A DNA stretch of 64,000 nucleotides. Origin: Ascaphus truei (taxonomy: Eukaryota; Chordata; Amphibia; Anura; Ascaphidae). The stretch spans positions 115,671,581 through 115,735,580 of the forward strand of contig CM071571.1 in assembly GCA_036426205.1 (NCBI GenBank). The letters are read 5' to 3'. Below the pieces are notes generated by a model. That model worked only from the letters and a program-made list of their open reading frames with translations, made no database searches and had not been told where the DNA came from. Made by a program: the position numbers and the translations under genes. Positions 23,552 to 35,410 of this stretch are shown here, piece by piece. The stretch's first letter is position 1. Each line of letters begins with the position of its first letter.

Positions 23552-24094
23552 TATAGAGATAAACCCAGCACTCACAGGGTGGGGTTCAGGCAGTTCCCCT
23601 TCCTCTTCAAAGGATGAGGATGTAAGTAAAGTCTCCTCCTGGCTGGGGGGAAGACATGTTCTCAGTCCCTCATGGGCTGGGTGCAATCACTACTCTAGTA
23701 AGGCCTCATCATTACCAGCAGGCCTGTACCATCCAGGAGCCTGGAAGCTATCCTGACAACTGATTGCAATTGCTGTAAGAGCATCATGCAGTGGCTGCAG
23801 AATAAAGACCATCCCTTTTTATATATCTGGCTGAGTTGCAATCTATTGGCCAAATGTATTGGGATAAAAGACTATCATGGTGGGGATTGCCATCAGTTCT
23901 ACTGGAGCTCACTATGGCTGGAGGCGCTGAGGCACCAAGAAAAAACATCCAGGATCACTGTGAGCCTGTCCTGTTTCCCCACTACACTGCGGAACACTTA
24001 GCATCTCCTGAGCCAAACAGGTACCGAGCACCATATAGGACTGTAGCCAGAGTAAATCTTCCAGGGGGGGTGGAGGGGGGAGGGGGGTGCTACA
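23552..24094 (+). mobile_element. Possible LTR
   Basis: The block starts near TGTCCTAAATTATAG and ends GGGGGGTGCTACA. Internal phrases (GGAGGCGCTGAGGCACC) resemble those in the 61637 LTR. No target duplication is found, so this is tentative. Confidence 0.35.
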
Positions 24095-24784
24095 TATTAT
24101 ATATCGTTAAATCAGACTTATTCCCTTGGTTACATTTTTACAAACCTAAAGAAAGTAGAAATGTACTCACTGCTACACAAGAAGTAAGTTTAGAGGCTTG
24201 AAAAGTTCCAAGGAATTTAATTACATCAATACTTTTTTTATTGGCTGCTATGTGGGACTGTCATTGTTAGTGTGCAATTAAAAAAAAAATGAACTCACTA
24301 CTGTTCTTTTTCCTTAATAAGCGAGATAAAAGGTTTTTTTTCTCACAAATGTGTGGTACATATAGAGGGTAAGATATAGTAAACCCATAGAAGTAATTTG
24401 ATTCACCATATTTACTACAGCCAGCATCCTACACTTTAGTTCATTAAGCAAATATGTCTATGCAACTGTGCAATTTTCTCTTTAACTATATAACGCTTCT
24501 GGCCCTGCCACACCTAACTGCATAAAAATATTTGTAGATTTTAAATTTTACTTTGATGTCTTCTTTCATGGACTAGATATGGATCTATTGGTAAGCCATT
24601 AAAAGGTATCCCACGGCAAATTAATTTTAACTTTAGAAGCTTGCTGGTTCCTGTTTTTAAAATAAAGAGAATGGCTTTGAGTTTCAGATGACTACATTAA
24701 ACATACTGTAGTTTTACTTGCAGTGATCACTGGCAAACAGTCCTTTTGAAAAACGTTTCTGTCTGCATAGAATATCAATACTGA

Positions 24785-25820
24785 TGTAGCTAGGTTCCCC
24801 TTTACCTCCTGGTCATCGGGGAGGGGGGACAGCTGCAGAGGTGCACGTGGGTGCTGCCGGAGTGGCGAGCGGACCCGTCGGGAGTAGGGAGCGCCGCGAT
24901 AGGGTTGCGGGCAGTGACCGGGTCCCAGCAGCCCCCGGGGCTGCACACCACATGGGGGAGCACAGCCAATAGGGCTGCTGTATCCTCGGTCCGAGAAGAG
25001 ATACATTTGGCGCGGTTGGGACCATGCTTCAGTCGGGAGCCGACGCAGAGGAGAGAGGTAGTGTCCCTGGTGCCAGTAGCCCTGGGACTAGGCCAGCTTA
25101 GCCCTGTAGGCCCAGCTTTTCCCCAACTCACTGTAGTGCCTGTGTGTGTATAGGTAAGGCCCTTTTAGCAAGGGACACCCCTTTAGCACTTGGTAGTGAT
25201 ACTGTATCCGTGGACAGACCCACACAGTGATCTGCGGCTTGCGGTCTTGGACCAGACCACAGGCAACTAGAGACACTCATAGGGATACACTCCAGCGGGA
25301 GCTCCCTCAGTGCAGATGCCTTTTTGGAAGGACCAGACAGACCTACGTCGTGGGATCAGATGGGTCTTTTGTGTCATTCAGTGGTACCCAGGTACTGGAG
25401 TGCCCGGGGAGGTAAAGAGCACCAACGGTCCACAGGGGTAGCGCTACTCCCTACACTGGGATGGGACTGACTCTAATTTGAGAAAGTAAACCAGGGATAT
25501 TGTTGCCAAGCACCCTAGGTACTTTGGGGGACACTCACCCTGGTGTTGTATTATTGTATGGTGTGAGATATATATTGCATAGTACTGTTATATTGTTTAT
25601 ATGTCAGTAAATATGTTGCTATATACCCTGCGTATGTTTACTGACTATTGGTTCCTGTGAGGGGTTATCTTACTATGATAGGCTCTCTCAAGGGTGGAGG
25701 CACTGTATACAATGAACGTGATCACCCCTGGGTCCCAGCGGCGGAGGATCAGGCCTCCTGTATGCCAGACAGGTATCCAGCATGAGTGGTTCCCCTTAGA
25801 CAAGGGGAAAGGGGGCTACA
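24785..25820 (+). mobile_element. LTR-like element (TGTAG...CTACA)
   Basis: It begins TGTAGCTAGGTTCCCC and ends GGAAAGGGGGCTACA. It is homologous over much of its length to 61637-62473 (ACGTCGTGGGATCAGA, AGGTAAAG.GCACCAACGGTC, GGGGTAGCGCTACTCCCTAC). No target duplication is seen. Confidence 0.6.
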
Positions 25821-26639
25821 GATATAAAAAAAAGAACAAAAACACAAATGACATATGCTGCTCACAAGTTGTTTGAAAAATAAGTATTGGGTTATGGATT
25901 CGTCCACAAATACCAAGATTGGTATCGGGTGCATACTATGAGCTATATATGATAAATATATAAAAAATTAGAAGGAAAGATGTTTTTAACACCTATACCT
26001 TCTAGCTAGAAGCTCATTCAGTGTAGCACTCCTGGGACAGTTAAAATATAACTTTTATTAAGTCTCATATAAAATAAAGTGTGCATATATTGAAATTAAA
26101 GAATACAATATTCAAATACAATGGAGGATGTTGCAGTGATGGAGTGAGGTTGGAATAAATTACCCAATAAGTGTTATCTAGATATATATGAATAAATACA
26201 CACTCAGGGACAACCAAAAAAACAAATTCTAGAAGGATAAGGTATCTCAATGCTGTATAGGATTGTGATATAGAAATGTGCAATATAACAAAAATGCAGT
26301 CACAAACACAGCATACCGATCAAACCAACCTATGATCGCTAAGTGTAAATTCCACCACTGTTTATACTAATTGATACTGAAAATGATAAACCTATGCCTA
26401 TGAGAATCACAATGTATGGTAAACAATATCAATTAATATAGGGTGGAGACTGACATACTGCAATTGAGGTAGAGGACTAAACACAATCATAGGTTGGTGG
26501 TATGTGGATTAATCCTGTGTGTTACTGCAAAGGTGCAAAAAACATGTGATATGATAAAACTATGCAGTCAAATTGTATTCACCCTATATCCCAGATATCC
26601 TCCCAGTCGTCCCTATCTATCCAACATTGAGGTCTTCAG

Positions 26640-29170
26640 CTCATTATAGCATGTAGTTATGATCCAGAGTATTTACTGACTGCTCTATTCCAGGCCTCTC
26701 TGGTAGGTACCTTTTTTGCAGTATGTTTAAAATTTTGTAGATTTGGAAAGCTCGCTTCATGAGAAGTCGAAGTAAGGACATTTCTAATTTGGAGAAATTT
26801 GAAAATATGGAGATCATTTGTTTGGCATTTGTTTTGAAGTTCTTGGAAAGACACAATCTTCACCTTCTCTACCAGATCTGCTGCTATTTTGATATTGAGA
26901 TTTTGAAATTAGGTGAATTGTCTTTTGGAACATCCCAGAGGGAACTCTGGGCTATTGAAAATAGGGTAAGCGGAGATGGGGAGGACGCTAGTGCATATTT
27001 CCCCTTATTTTTGGACCATATATTCCACGTGCACCTCATCGATCCCAAGTCAAACCTCCCTGCTAGCGTCTCCCCGATCCCCGAGGACCACAGAGCCGCT
27101 GTCTCGCGTAGTAAGCTTCCATTGCTAACTAGCAGCAAGTTGCTGGGTCATTATTCCATACCACTACTACTTTTAATTGGGCTTCTTGATAATATTTAAT
27201 AATATCCGAAACACTCAAGCCTACTCTTGCTCTTGAGGCTAGCATTACCGACCTTGCCACTCTCGGTCTTTTATCTTTCCATATATATTGAAATATCCGG
27301 CTTTGTATATTTTTCAGCTCAGTCTGAGGATATTTATCGGGAGGGTTTGAAAATAATATAGTCTTGGGAGAATGTTCATTTTAGTGGATATAATTCTCCC
27401 TATCTAGGATATCAGGAGTTTATTCCATGCTTGCAAATCTTTTTTAATTTTGTCAAAAAGGGGAGGGAAATTACACTGGTAGAGGGATTCGTACGAGTTT
27501 GCAATCTTAATTCCTAGATACTTGATATAGGTGGAGCTCCATTTATAATTAAAATTCGATTGTAGTTTAATTTCTGAAGCTGGGAGAGTAAAGTTCAGGG
27601 CTTCAGATTTATCACTGTTATTTTTTTAACCAGAGGCTTCTAAAAGAAGTTAGGAGATTGGGAAGGAACATCAGTGGGCTGGCTAGAGTTAATATAACAT
27701 TGTCCGCAAATAGTGAGATCTTATAAGTTATTCCATCAATGGGGATTCCTTGTATATTGTCCTCCTCCTTCATTTTAGCCGATAGTGGTTCAATTGATAA
27801 TGCAAAGAGAAGTGAAGACAAGGGGCAGCCCTGCCTCATTCCATTTTTGATCACAATTGGATCCGCGTTTCCCCCTGGAAGTTTGATGTTGTAAGGAATC
27901 CGTTCCTGGTTTTGGCTGAAGCTCACTCTTGCAGAGTTGGTGAGCTCTCAGAACAGACCTTCCCTTGGATTTGCAAGCACTCACCTGTGCTTGCAATCAC
28001 TGCAGCTCTGTCTCTCTGCTCTGGCATTGGAGGAATTCCCACACATCCCTGTCTTGGGATTGGCTATCTGTCCTTTTTATACTGGCCTCCCTTTGACTCA
28101 TTGCTGAGCATAACCCTAGATTGACTAGGATGTAACTGTGTTTGCTACAATCTACTTTGCCTTAACCTTGCCTTGTTCATGAGACCTGCTGCATTAACCC
28201 CAGGCAGAGGTCTGTATTTTGGTTCCTGTACTGAAGCATTGGATCTCCATTGCTAGTCTTGCCTTGTTACAGAGACCTGCTGCATTCACCCCAGGCAGAG
28301 GTCTGCTTCCTGGTTCCTGTGCTGAAGCACTGGTCCTCCAGTGCCAGCCTTTCCTTGTTCCCGAGACCTGCATTCTCCCCTTGCAGATAACTTATCATGG
28401 GCCACTCCCGCTCATCGCGCAGAGGCCATTCCCACACTTCAGCTGCTACGCTGAAGCAGTGTGCTCCTGACTTCCTGATGCCGAACTCCAGCCTGGATAT
28501 CGATTACTCTACCGTCTCCAACCCTGACCCGTCAAAGGATTACCCTGGCCTCTGCAACCATGACCCTGCTACAAATGACTACAAAGTGCTCAATCTAGAA
28601 CCGGCTTTGTGGTCTAACGTCAGTGTATTCACATCCCCAACTCAGCCCCGCGGTCCGGTCCCGGTTTCTTGCGAGCATGTCCATTACAGATGTATGCTGT
28701 GGACTTCTGGTAAAGGGCTCATACACCCCCCAGAAATGGGCCCCAAATACAAATTTTAGCATAGTTTGATCTAGAAATTACCATTTTGTTCTATCAAACG
28801 CTTTTTCAGGGTCTAGGCTTAATAGTATAGCCTTTGCACCGGTGAGGTGCATGTGGTCAATGATATTTATGATCTTTCGGGTATTGTCTGAGGCTTGTCT
28901 ACCTGAAACAAAACCTACTTGATAGATGTGTATTAGAAGTAGTAGAATCGGGTTCAACCTGTTCGTCAGGATCTTACTATAGATTTTCAGATCTGTATTG
29001 AGTAATAAAGATATTGGTCTAGAGTTACTACATTGGAGTGGGTCTCTATCCTCCTTATGAATGATGGCTAGGTTGGCCCTAGACATTGAGGTTGGGATTG
29101 GTTCAAGAATTGATGTTCGATTCCAACGCAAGAATCGAACTTCGCAATAAATTTTCAAATCAGAGTGAAA
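26640..29170 (-). mobile_element. L1-like (Tx1-type) LINE, broken
   Basis: In minus sense, 29158-28778 encodes early RT motifs (SNSRPISLLLNTDLKIYSK, SLDPEKAFD), and 27926-27618 encodes RQGCPLSSLLFALSIEPLS and YKISLFADN (FADD with a D to N change). Downstream, 27600-26650 continues with YIKYLGIKIANS and GRIISTKMNILPRLYYFQ-type sequence in several frames. Stops, frameshifts and an insertion at about 27935-28668 make it a relic. Confidence 0.8.
27935..28668 (+). mobile_element. Insertion in the L1-like element with a 91-bp tandem repeat
   Basis: TCTTGCAGAG before and TCTTGCGAG after look like a target duplication of 9 to 10 bp. Inside, a unit of about 91 bp (CCTGCTGCATT.ACCCCAGGC, CAGAGGTCTG, GTTCCTGT.CTGAAGCA) is repeated about 2.3 times at 28165-28385. 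The class is unknown; parts read like a Gypsy-type LTR. Confidence 0.45.
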
Positions 29171-30679
29171 TTTGATCCAAAACCCAAGAAAGCTTTGTCC
29201 TCATACTAATTTGTTGGTGTTTTGAAAAAAAATTAAATGGTGACACTTATTATTTTTTTTTAAAGAAAATATAGACGTTAAAAAAAAATATGTGACTAAA
29301 GTTAAACCTTCACAAATTCTATATACAGTATATAATTTTCTTTAAATCCAAAGCAAACTCAAAACACAATAATGTATAGGAGCCAAAACGCAAAGTAAAT
29401 TTTATAACCAAAACAAATATATCAGTGATAGTGCCCAGCCTTAGATATCAGTAAATCTGCCCAATACGCAAGGAAATATTATTTGTCAAGTTTCAGTGTC
29501 ACAATTTTTTTTAATCTCATTATGTGTGAAACGTATACATTTTCGCGAATGTTTGCCAAAGTTTCCAAAAACATTAGTCAGTGGTGATTTTTAGAAATAT
29601 GTTCTCTGTAAAATGTCCTGTCTTTTCTAAAGTTGACAACAGCATAACAGAACTCGGCATTCAAGTTTTAGCACACAAAAAGAAGTTTATTTTGAAGATA
29701 AATACTCACATACAAAAAAAGTACAAAAATAGCGGTGATGTACTATCTTCAAAACTGTTTGCATAATTATTCTTTTCCTGGTGTTAACCCTCTGTCTGGT
29801 CTTGGTAGTATATCTTCTTTTCCGATGTTAACCCTGTCTATCTTTCTCCTTCTTGGTGTAATCCTTCTCTTCTACTAGCTAAATCTGCCATTGCTGTAGT
29901 TATCCAGAGAATATCCCTTAGTCATTGCTTCCTTCTTCCAATACTATGACCAAATAAGGTATCTACATGTGTCCTACAGCTTAACATTGATGTCATATTT
30001 GATAAGGAACTGCCCATCCTCCATACAAGGGAATAAATTTATAATACAGAAATGATTACCTCAGCGTATCATCAGTTATCAATTGCAACTGTTTGTCGAT
30101 TGTAACTTAAATGTCACCCACAGGGCCCTTCCCCAGACATTTCAAGACAGCTGTATCCCATTATAACTTTTAACCCTATCCTTCCTAATGTAACAATGAA
30201 TCTACAAAGAAGATTAATTTACTATTGGAATAATTCAAGTATGCTACATAGTCTGTATTTAAGGAAGAATTGCAAATCAGAAAACTTAATCTGTTTGGCA
30301 TCTTGTTTTTATACAACGGATTAAAACCTAACTACAATATATTAATGTAACTGAACTGGAAATCTAACATTCTCACATATAGAAAACACTTAAAAAATTA
30401 TCAGTAAAGATAAGGGGTCACTGAAGGAGCCAATATAAAAAAGGAGAAGGGTGGGATTACTAACAAGAGAGTGGACACAGCAGCAATGAGGGAAGGAGGA
30501 AAGAGAGGTGACGGTCTGATTATGTCTCGGGGGTAGGGGGGGAGGGGTGAAGGTGACAGTTCAAGCACATGAGGCCGACGTTCTGATCCAGCAAGCCTCC
30601 TAACATCACTTTGTATATATCTATACCTTACAGATAAGATTGAAAGTATATATACTTTATATATATATATATATAAAGG

Positions 30680-30984
30680 TTATGGTGGGTGAAAAAAGTG
30701 ACAAAAACCCTCCACAGTAAAGCATAAAGCAACTGTAAATATTCCTGTATATTCATTTGCATGTCTTAGACAGGTCTGCAACCCTGTCTTTCACCATTAT
30801 CGCCCAGCACACAGCACTTCCTCTGCAGCAAGGGATTCTGGGAAATGACATGCAAATGAGCACACAGTGCCACCTTTTATCTCAAGTTCACATTACATGA
30901 ACAACCCTTAGCCAATGCATGCTGCTTTAGACACAGCTTTTAAGCAAGGGCTTGAGAGATGCAAATCCAGTAAACCCACTCACA
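30680..30984 (-). repeat. Ribozyme-family repeat, copy 3, fused to the Penelope-like element
   Basis: The order here is GTTATGGTGGG segment, CATTTGCATGTCTTAGACAG segment, then the outer half of the ribozyme segment (ATGCAAATCCAGTAAACCCA to CTCACA). Clear homology to copy 2 stops about where the hammerhead would cleave. After six bases the inverted fragment of the PLE ORF begins. Confidence 0.7.
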
Positions 30985-30990
30985 TATACA

Positions 30991-31036
30991 TACTTTGTCC
31001 AGGATGGTGGTTTTGGCGCTGTGTCTGAAGCTTTCA
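30991..31036 (-). repeat. Inverted 46-bp copy of the PLE 5' region
   Basis: The segment 30991-31036 is the perfect reverse complement of 31188-31233, inside the ORF. It has the look of a 5'-end inversion formed during target-primed reverse transcription. It supplies the artificial first residues of the open frame that begins at 30952. Confidence 0.9.
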
Positions 31037-33219
31037 GAAGGCTGCATCTTAAGGAGTTCTTCCACAACAGACACAACCAAGATTATGCCAACACTGCAGA
31101 AGGAGAGCCGCTGCACATGAGCAGGGAGAAGCAAAAATCCAACTGGATCCCACAAACTGGGCGCAACCCCACATTGGACCGGTACATTGAAAGCTTCAGA
31201 CACAGCGCCAAAACCACCATCCTGGACAAAGTAAGGAAACAAACATATAATCTGACACTGATGGAGAGGAAAGCCATAGAATCGCTAAAGGCCAACCACA
31301 ACATAACAATCAAACCTGCGGACAAGGGAGGAGCAGTGGTCATAATGAACACCACAGACTACCTGCGGGAAGCACACAGGCAACTCTCTGATTCAAAGTA
31401 TTACACACAACTGCAGGAGTATCCAACTAAAAAAAACATGCGAGAACTCAACAGGATCATTAAAACACTCCCGATCCGCACAAGAGAACAAATTCTGGAC
31501 CTGATACCAGCTAACCCAAAACCTGGTACATTCTACATGCTCCCTAAAATTCACAAAGAGGGTAACCCTGGGCGCCCTATTATCTCTGGATCTGGCACAC
31601 TTACCGCGAATATTTCTGGCTGGGTGGAGGGCATTCTAAAACCACTTGTCAGGAGCACACCCAGCTATATCCAGGATACCACCGACCTGCTAAACAAACT
31701 GAATGCCATTGGCCCACTCCCAACAGGAACACTACTAGCAACTATGGATGTAGAGTCACTTTATACAAACATCCCCCACGAGGATGGGATTTCAGCCTGC
31801 AGATACTTTCTGGGACCGCAGGAGCCACTCACAGAGACAGTGACTAAATGCATCGAATTTATTCTGACCTATAACTACTTCACATTTGGAAATGACACAT
31901 ACCTCCAGACAACCGGGACCGCTATGGGTACTCGGATGGTGCCACAGTATGCCAATCTGTTCTGCGCAAAACTGGAAAGTGACTTTCTTTCCACCTGTCA
32001 CTTGAAACCCCTTACATACCTTCGCTACATCGATGACATCCTCCTGATTTGGACCTCTGGCGAACAGGACCTCCTACAGTTCTATGACAACTTCAATACG
32101 TTCCACCCTACCATCAACCTCAAACTCACCCATTCTCCGGATGAAGTACATTTCCTAGACACCACCATTACTATAAAGAACAACCAACTACAGACTTCTG
32201 TATACCGCAAACCTACAGACAGAGCCAGCTATTTGAGGGGCAACAGCTTTCACCCGACATACACCAAACATGCAACCATCTACAGTCAAGCCATACGATA
32301 CAACCGGATATGCTCCGACACAGCAGACAGAGACCAGCGGATTAAAGCCTTGAGATCAGACTTTATAAACCGTGGGTACAACCACAGAATTGGAAACCAG
32401 CAAATTCACAAAGCCACCAGAATACCAAGAATTGATCTCCTTGAATACAAACAGAAGGAGACAAGCGACAGGGTACCTTTGGTGGTCATATATAACCCAC
32501 AACTAGGAGCCCTACGCAAGATCACCAGGAAACTACAACCCATCCTCCAGGAAGATACAAGACTGCAACAGGTCTTCCCTGAAGCACCCTTATTATCATA
32601 CAGACAACCCCATAATCTCAAGAATATTATGGTGAGGAGTAAAGTATTCAGCAGTACAACTGAATGCGGGACAAAACCATGCCAGGACCCAAGATGCAAA
32701 ACCTGCCCAATGCTCTACACAGCGGACACAATTCAAATACCACACAGGAATCGGGAATACAAAATCAGAGGAAGGTTCACCTGTTCCTCCAGCAATGTCG
32801 TGTACCTCATCATGTGCATGAAATACCCAGGGGGCTGCTACTACATAGGTGAGACTGGGCAGGGGCTAAACAAGAGAATGAACCTGCACCACCACAGCAT
32901 CACACGCGGAACAAGAGACAGTCCTGTTGGCGAACATTCCTCTGACTCTGGCCATAAGATGAACGATCTGAGGGTTGCCATACTCAAAGGTAATCTTAAA
33001 ACACCGAAAGAGAGACGGTTGCATGAATACAAATGTATGCAACTGTTCGGGACACTTAGCAGTGGCCTAAAAAGAGATCGAAATTTTATTACTGACACAA
33101 GTGAGTGCTATAGGCCATGTCTGTACATACTGTGCTATATGTATGCACACACAGCTGTCTCTCACACATACTTATACTCCTTGTTTTTCCATCCCTATAC
33201 ACCAATAGGGACCACATAG
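31037..33219 (+). CDS. Penelope-like element protein: reverse transcriptase plus GIY-YIG endonuclease
   Basis: The open frame runs 30952-33219 (755 codons), but its first 28 or so residues come from the flanking repeat and the inverted fragment. Real PLE coding sequence starts near 31037 and is 5' truncated. Positions below are in the 755-codon frame. The RT domain shows ADKGGAVVIMN (about 125), FYMLPKIHK, GRPIISGSG, SLYTNIP, GTAMGTRM and the catalytic YIDD at 359-362. A Cys-rich block (CGTKPCQDPRCKTC) near 570-585 precedes the GIY-YIG nuclease, seen as VYLI...CYYIGETGQ (618-636) and GEHSSDSGH. No stops or frameshifts occur. Penelope-like elements copy RNA into DNA with this fused RT and nuclease. 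The element may be recently inserted, but without its true N-terminus this copy is probably not autonomous. Confidence 0.92.
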
Positions 33220-33644
33220 TATCCACACACACTTTTAGTTATGCTACTAACTCTCACATTTCCACACCCACCCACACCATTTATATCCGCTCCCACTACA
33301 CACACACCTTTTGTAAAGCACTGTATATACTGTGGGCTCTCCATTCATGTTAATTCACACTGATACACATACACACTCTTTCATCACTTGCGTTCAGGAA
33401 CCTTTTGACACCTCCAGCCATAAAACACATCCACACCGTGAGAAGGACCAGCACAGATAACATTCCAATAGACACTGTTTATAGTATAGCATTTGCTTGC
33501 TTCATTCATTGTAACATCGCCGGAAGAAGAGATAAGTGATACTCGAAAGCTCGCACAAATAAAGCATTTCGTTAGCCACAGAACGGTATCATCTATTATT
33601 TTTTGATATTGAAGCTCGGCTAACACGGTACTGATCCTCTACAT

Positions 33645-33663
33645 GTATATATATATAATATAT

Positions 33664-33737
<74 letters not shown>

Positions 33738-33760
33738 ATATGTGTCAAAAGGAGTGCTAC
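33645..33760. repeat. TA microsatellite
   Basis: A long (TA)n tract with a few interruptions lies directly downstream of the Penelope-like element. Confidence 0.9.
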
Positions 33761-33793
33761 TGGGCGTGGCTAATTGTATAAAACATGAAACAA

Positions 33794-33855
33794 GACGTCC
33801 AGAGCAACATCCAATCCTGTGTATTTTTGTCACATTGGATGTTGCTCTGGACGTC
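33794..33855. repeat. Perfect 22-bp inverted repeat (stem-loop)
   Basis: GACGTCCAGAGCAACATCCA at 33794 onward pairs exactly with its reverse complement at 33834-33855 across an 18-nt loop. The flanks suggest the end of a transposable element, but I cannot name it. Confidence 0.8.
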
Positions 33856-34071
33856 TCTATTTTTATGGCCAGTGTATAAGGTGACAAATTCTTCTTCTAC
33901 AACATTTGGGAAGATAAGTATTTTGTAACATTGATCAATGATCTAGACTTTTACATCTAGAATGTATAGACACAAGGAATCCATCCACCAAAGGGTGAAG
34001 ATAGAGATGCAAAACCAATACAAAATGATACATACTTTAACATTTAGATTTACTAGAATCTATTTACTTAC

Positions 34072-34143
34072 CAATTCTGCTACTGTTTTTCCGGTTACTG
34101 GGAACATAAGGAAACCCTTGATTTGTGTCACGATTAGAGAAAC
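34072..34143 (-). CDS. KITLG: KITLG exon 6 (in-frame cassette exon, stalk and shedding region)
   Basis: This 72-nt exon (acceptor TTGTTTAG, donor GTAAGT) has phase 1 at both ends, so skipping it keeps the frame. The translation includes NRDTNQGFPYVPSNRKNSS, loosely like the human exon 6 stalk (VTKPFMLPPVAAS..RNDSSSSN). In mammals this exon is alternatively spliced. Isoforms that contain it carry the main protease site that releases soluble SCF, while isoforms lacking it stay membrane bound. The symmetric phase suggests that the same choice is possible here. The mammalian cleavage motif is not recognisable, so the shedding site is inferred from position only. Confidence 0.88.
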
Positions 34144-34252
34144 CTAAACAAAATATAAAGAAATGTACATTCTCAGTCCATCACCCTCTTCTAGTACAGT
34201 TTTGTGATACAATTACAATGTGCTGTGCCTGTATCCTTTGATTGCACCTTAC

Positions 34253-34409
34253 CGTCCTCAGGATTTCCTGTTGTAGGTAAAACACATGTACTGTCATAGT
34301 CTGTGTTGTTAATTTCTTTGAAAACTTCAATTGTTCTGGTCACATAACTGAAAAATTCTCGGGGATTTAAATTTCCTGCTCCAAGCAGAGAAAATTCTTC
34401 TATAAAATC
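34253..34409 (-). CDS. KITLG: KITLG exon 5 (C-terminal cytokine helix, last conserved cysteine)
   Basis: This 157-nt exon (acceptor TTTATAG, donor GTAAGG) encodes 52 codons plus one base, so it ends in phase 1. The translation contains NLNPREFFSYVTRTIEVFKE, matching human [20 protein letters not shown], followed by an STCVLP motif equivalent to the fourth conserved SCF cysteine (Cys138 in human). It is followed after only 109 bp by exon 6. In mammals the region after this exon is the juxtamembrane stalk. The exon is open, with good splice sites, and in order with the other exons. Confidence 0.95.
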
Positions 34410-35410
34410 CTATAAACAAATAACATAAGATATTACTGTTAAATAACAGGTTAATAGAAGTCACAAAGAGTTCAGTATTGTCTAGACATCTCAGCTGGAG
34501 ATATGCCCCTATCATTCACAAAATCAAATAAGCAAAGATTAATCATACAATTATGCTAAAAGCAGGTCTACTCTATTATTTCAACTAGAGATATAATGTT
34601 TAATGAAAAATAAATGCCTATAACAATTTGACTTACTAAAATACTAAATTGAAATGCAAAGATGTATTATTACATCATTTTTTATTAATGTATTATTACA
34701 TGTATTATTTATAATTAGCGAAGTAACACATTTGTAAAAATCAGCGATAATTTGTAGTGGAATTAATTAATATTCAAGGCAAACACTACAAGCTTATATA
34801 AAAAAAGTGTCCAGATGTTCATTTTCATGTGCCAGTAAATGTATAGAAGAGATCAGTGAGGTTTTAAAACCTGTGCAGACTATAGTATAACGTCATCAAT
34901 TAAAAACAATATTGTTGTTTCATTAAAAGGTATCATAACTTATAATATATCTACAACCCATTGGATTAAATGGGAGTTTTTAGCTGACTGTGCTGACATC
35001 AGCCTCTTTGAGGCTTATTGAATCAGCCTCTACTTGAGAATAGGTTTCTAACCAGACTAAAATCAGAAACCCCTAAAAATATGCACATCCAAGAAAGAAT
35101 ACTTAACTACTAACAAATATGTTTCTAGTAGTATATGTGTTCAAAACAAACTGCTTTCTAACTGGAAAAACAGGTAATGTCTATTATTTGACCAGGGCAG
35201 TTAAGTCACAGGGCAGTTGCATACTTTTATGAAAAGATTATGAAATTCCTATCTACTAACTAAAGTGGCAATTTAGGACCAAAGTGAGCTAATGCCAGTG
35301 GCATGTTTAAGTGGTTATATCTGGGTGATTGTAAGTGTCTTTAAGTAGTGAAACTTTATTGTATTGTATTGTATGTCTTTATTTATATAGCGCCATTAAT
35401 GTACATAGCG

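Larger units (their letters stand above)
30985..33640 (+). mobile_element. Penelope-like retroelement copy (about 2.6 kb)
   Basis: The element covers the inverted 46-bp fragment, the RT/GIY-YIG ORF and about 420 bp of 3' UTR. The UTR ends in a block with CTCGAAAGCTCGC, AATAAAG, GTTAGCC and GGTATCATC, just before a long TA tract. A similar 3' block occurs at 6270-6360. TA tracts lie on both sides (30655-30678 and 33645-33740), which suggests insertion into a TA-rich target. Confidence 0.85.
14572..34071 (-). other. KITLG intron 6 (survey)
   Basis: This is a 19.5-kb intron that contains most of the elements in the middle of the window: the hammerhead ribozyme, a PLE-type insertion, LTRs, an L1-like element and the Penelope-like element. 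In 14700-16480, 17250-18400, 18670-19740, 19980-20780, 24100-24780, 25830-26630 and 29180-30650 I see AT-rich sequence with no supported gene. Confidence 0.6.

Noticed and set aside
24692..25153. Several frames of about 100 codons on both strands
   Set aside because: They lie in the LTR-like block 24785-25820, which is homologous to a non-coding solo LTR.
26759..27199. A 146-codon plus-strand frame
   Set aside because: It is antisense to the L1-like element on the minus strand.
33510..33560. A possible hammerhead in the PLE 3' UTR (CGGAAGA...CTCGAAAGCTCGC)
   Set aside because: Helix II is weak, U4 is replaced and there is no U16.1-H17 closure. Only a loose resemblance, so it is not listed as a ribozyme.
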